A program made the position numbers and the translations under genes. Positions 63,224-64,000 of a stretch of DNA of 64,000 nt are shown here, piece after piece. Where the stretch lies: contig JAJZVX010000008.1 in the NCBI GenBank assembly GCA_021846985.1, positions 56,789 to 120,788 on the forward strand, read 5' to 3'. Within the stretch, counting starts at the first letter, position 1. Each line of letters begins with the position of its first letter. The notes beneath the pieces are model-generated. The model ran no database searches. It had not been told where the DNA came from and saw nothing but the letters and a program-made list of their open reading frames with translations. The stretch is from Acidobacteriota bacterium (GTDB taxonomy: Bacteria; Acidobacteriota; Terriglobia; Terriglobales; Acidobacteriaceae).

Positions 63224-63754
63224 TCAGTGTGTACTCCTCCCTTGCTGCCCTATACCGGATTGGACGTCGTCGCGCTTGGGCAGCTCAATCGCCATCTGAT
63301 CGCGCGGAATTTCGAGAGTCAATTCGATGCCATAGGAAAGCCCCTCGACATAGGGAAGCAGGAGTTCGAGGACGCCGGGCGCCTGGAAGTGCTCGGGCTT
63401 GGTTTCGGGATGAGGAAAGTAAACGAGGCCGGAGACGGGCGCGGGAGCGGGCGCGAGAAGACGGACGTCGAAGAAGGAAAAATCCTCTTTAGGCTCAACG
63501 GGATGCCACTGCACATCGCGGAAGGTAAGGCGAGGCCTGAGGACGCGATAGACGAGCGGCGCGATGGAGACGTTCAGCGTGCCCCGATGGAAGACGCGGA
63601 TGTCGAGACCGCGGGCGAGAAAGTGGGGCGTTTGCATTTGCAGAGTCCCGCCAGGAAAGCGCGGGTTGCCGTTGAGGCCGGAGGCGACGCGGTGGCCCTG
63701 GATGAGACGTGCGGCAAAGATCTGCGATGGGGGCAAGGCACCGGGTGAGGTCAT
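63224..63754 (-). CDS. Protein resembling archaeal CTP-dependent riboflavin kinase (DUF120)
   Basis: A 176-residue soluble protein. Its plan follows archaeal-type riboflavin kinases: an opening IQGHRVASGLNGNPRF like the archaeal G-x-VVSGLGEG start, then GLDIRVFHRGTLNVSIAP with the GTLN signature (residues 58-61), a central strand FFDVRLLAP, and an end PGVLELLLPYVEGLSYGIELTLEI that mirrors the archaeal LR-x-x-x-GL-x-x-GD helix-strand. Bacteria normally use the unrelated RibF, so this is unusual. The start at 63754 is chosen for conservation. The match is by eye and moderate. Confidence 0.55.
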   Translation of the reverse strand: MTSPGALPPSQIFAARLIQGHRVASGLNGNPRFPGGTLQMQTPHFLARGLDIRVFHRGTLNVSIAPLVYRVLRPRLTFRDVQWHPVEPKEDFSFFDVRLLAPAPAPVSGLVYFPHPETKPEHFQAPGVLELLLPYVEGLSYGIELTLEIPRDQMAIELPKRDDVQSGIGQQGRSTH

Positions 63755-64000
63755 GCGGTGGTCTCCGAGGATGGAACTATTGTCGCTCGGGAGGCGGCTC
63801 TTGCGCAGTTCGCGAAGATCCTGCACAGGACAGAAAACCCAGCCTCTCAAAAGCGAAAAAAAGGAGAATGGGACCGGGGGGGGACTCCCTACCATTTGTC
63901 AACTTTTGAGCAGTAGGGACCCGGCCGCCGATCAGGGGGCCGACGAGCCACTGCGGTCAAGCGGCCCTGCGCTGGGGATCGTAAAGGGTTCGTGTGGTGA
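63755..64000. other. Right edge of window, no supported gene
   Basis: The frames here are short and lack ribosome sites. A GC-rich palindromic stretch (GGCCGCC and GGGGGCC near 63925-63945) precedes the edge. A gene starting or ending beyond 64000 cannot be judged. Confidence 0.35.

Noticed and set aside
1..64000. CRISPR arrays, insertion sequences, restriction or toxin-antitoxin systems and secondary-metabolite clusters.
   Set aside because: No regularly spaced repeats, transposase-like frames, or matching gene sets were seen anywhere in the window.

Overview
The window reads as chromosomal DNA of an acidobacterium, probably class Terriglobia. Four things suggest this: high GC with strongly C/G-ending codons; a very large Oar-like TonB-dependent receptor with a carboxypeptidase-regulatory-like N-terminus; a BshC homologue; and, most telling, a tandem two-domain NAD+-I (nadA motif) riboswitch in front of nadA, an RNA class described from Acidobacteriota. 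No phage, insertion sequence, CRISPR array, rRNA or tRNA was found. Most of the content is housekeeping, envelope and scavenging genes.

Layout. 1-12 kb: a cut-off SurA-type foldase, a divergent CtpA-type protease, a MOCOS-like cysteine desulfurase behind trpB (TrpB2 type), rubrerythrin, an isoaspartyl peptidase, a divergent arsR/aquaglyceroporin pair (arsR carries a one-base frameshift), two small proteins, and trmJ with a TonB-domain protein. 12-24 kb: a Tat-exported Gfo/Idh/MocA oxidoreductase, a cobalamin riboswitch driving a PduO-type adenosyltransferase, a GH97 glycosidase, obgE, the TonB receptor, an amidohydrolase and an aldo/keto reductase. 24-37 kb: a long minus-strand block with comEC, an RlmD-like methyltransferase, coaX, birA, nadC, valS, a BamD-like protein and rpe. 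37-46 kb: a truncated UvrC-like protein, pmbA, an S10 peptidase, an alpha/beta hydrolase and bshC.

46-64 kb: two NUDIX hydrolases, a cold-shock protein, two membrane-anchored unknowns, citrate synthase, threonine deaminase behind a hairpin leader, a FadL-type porin with an AT-rich 0.8 kb upstream region holding two CRP/FNR-like palindromes, an ECF sigma factor with a coupled membrane protein, tatB-tatC-M28 peptidase, riboswitch-controlled nadA, and a protein resembling archaeal CTP-dependent riboflavin kinase.

Cofactor supply recurs (NadA, NadC, CoaX, BirA, PduO, BshC, possible riboflavin kinase), and two of these genes have recognisable metabolite-sensing leaders whose last helices overlap or lie beside the ribosome-binding site. 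Start codons were chosen from Shine-Dalgarno sequences, signal peptides and overlaps, and often differ from the longest open frame. All assignments come from reading the sequence; no database search was run.
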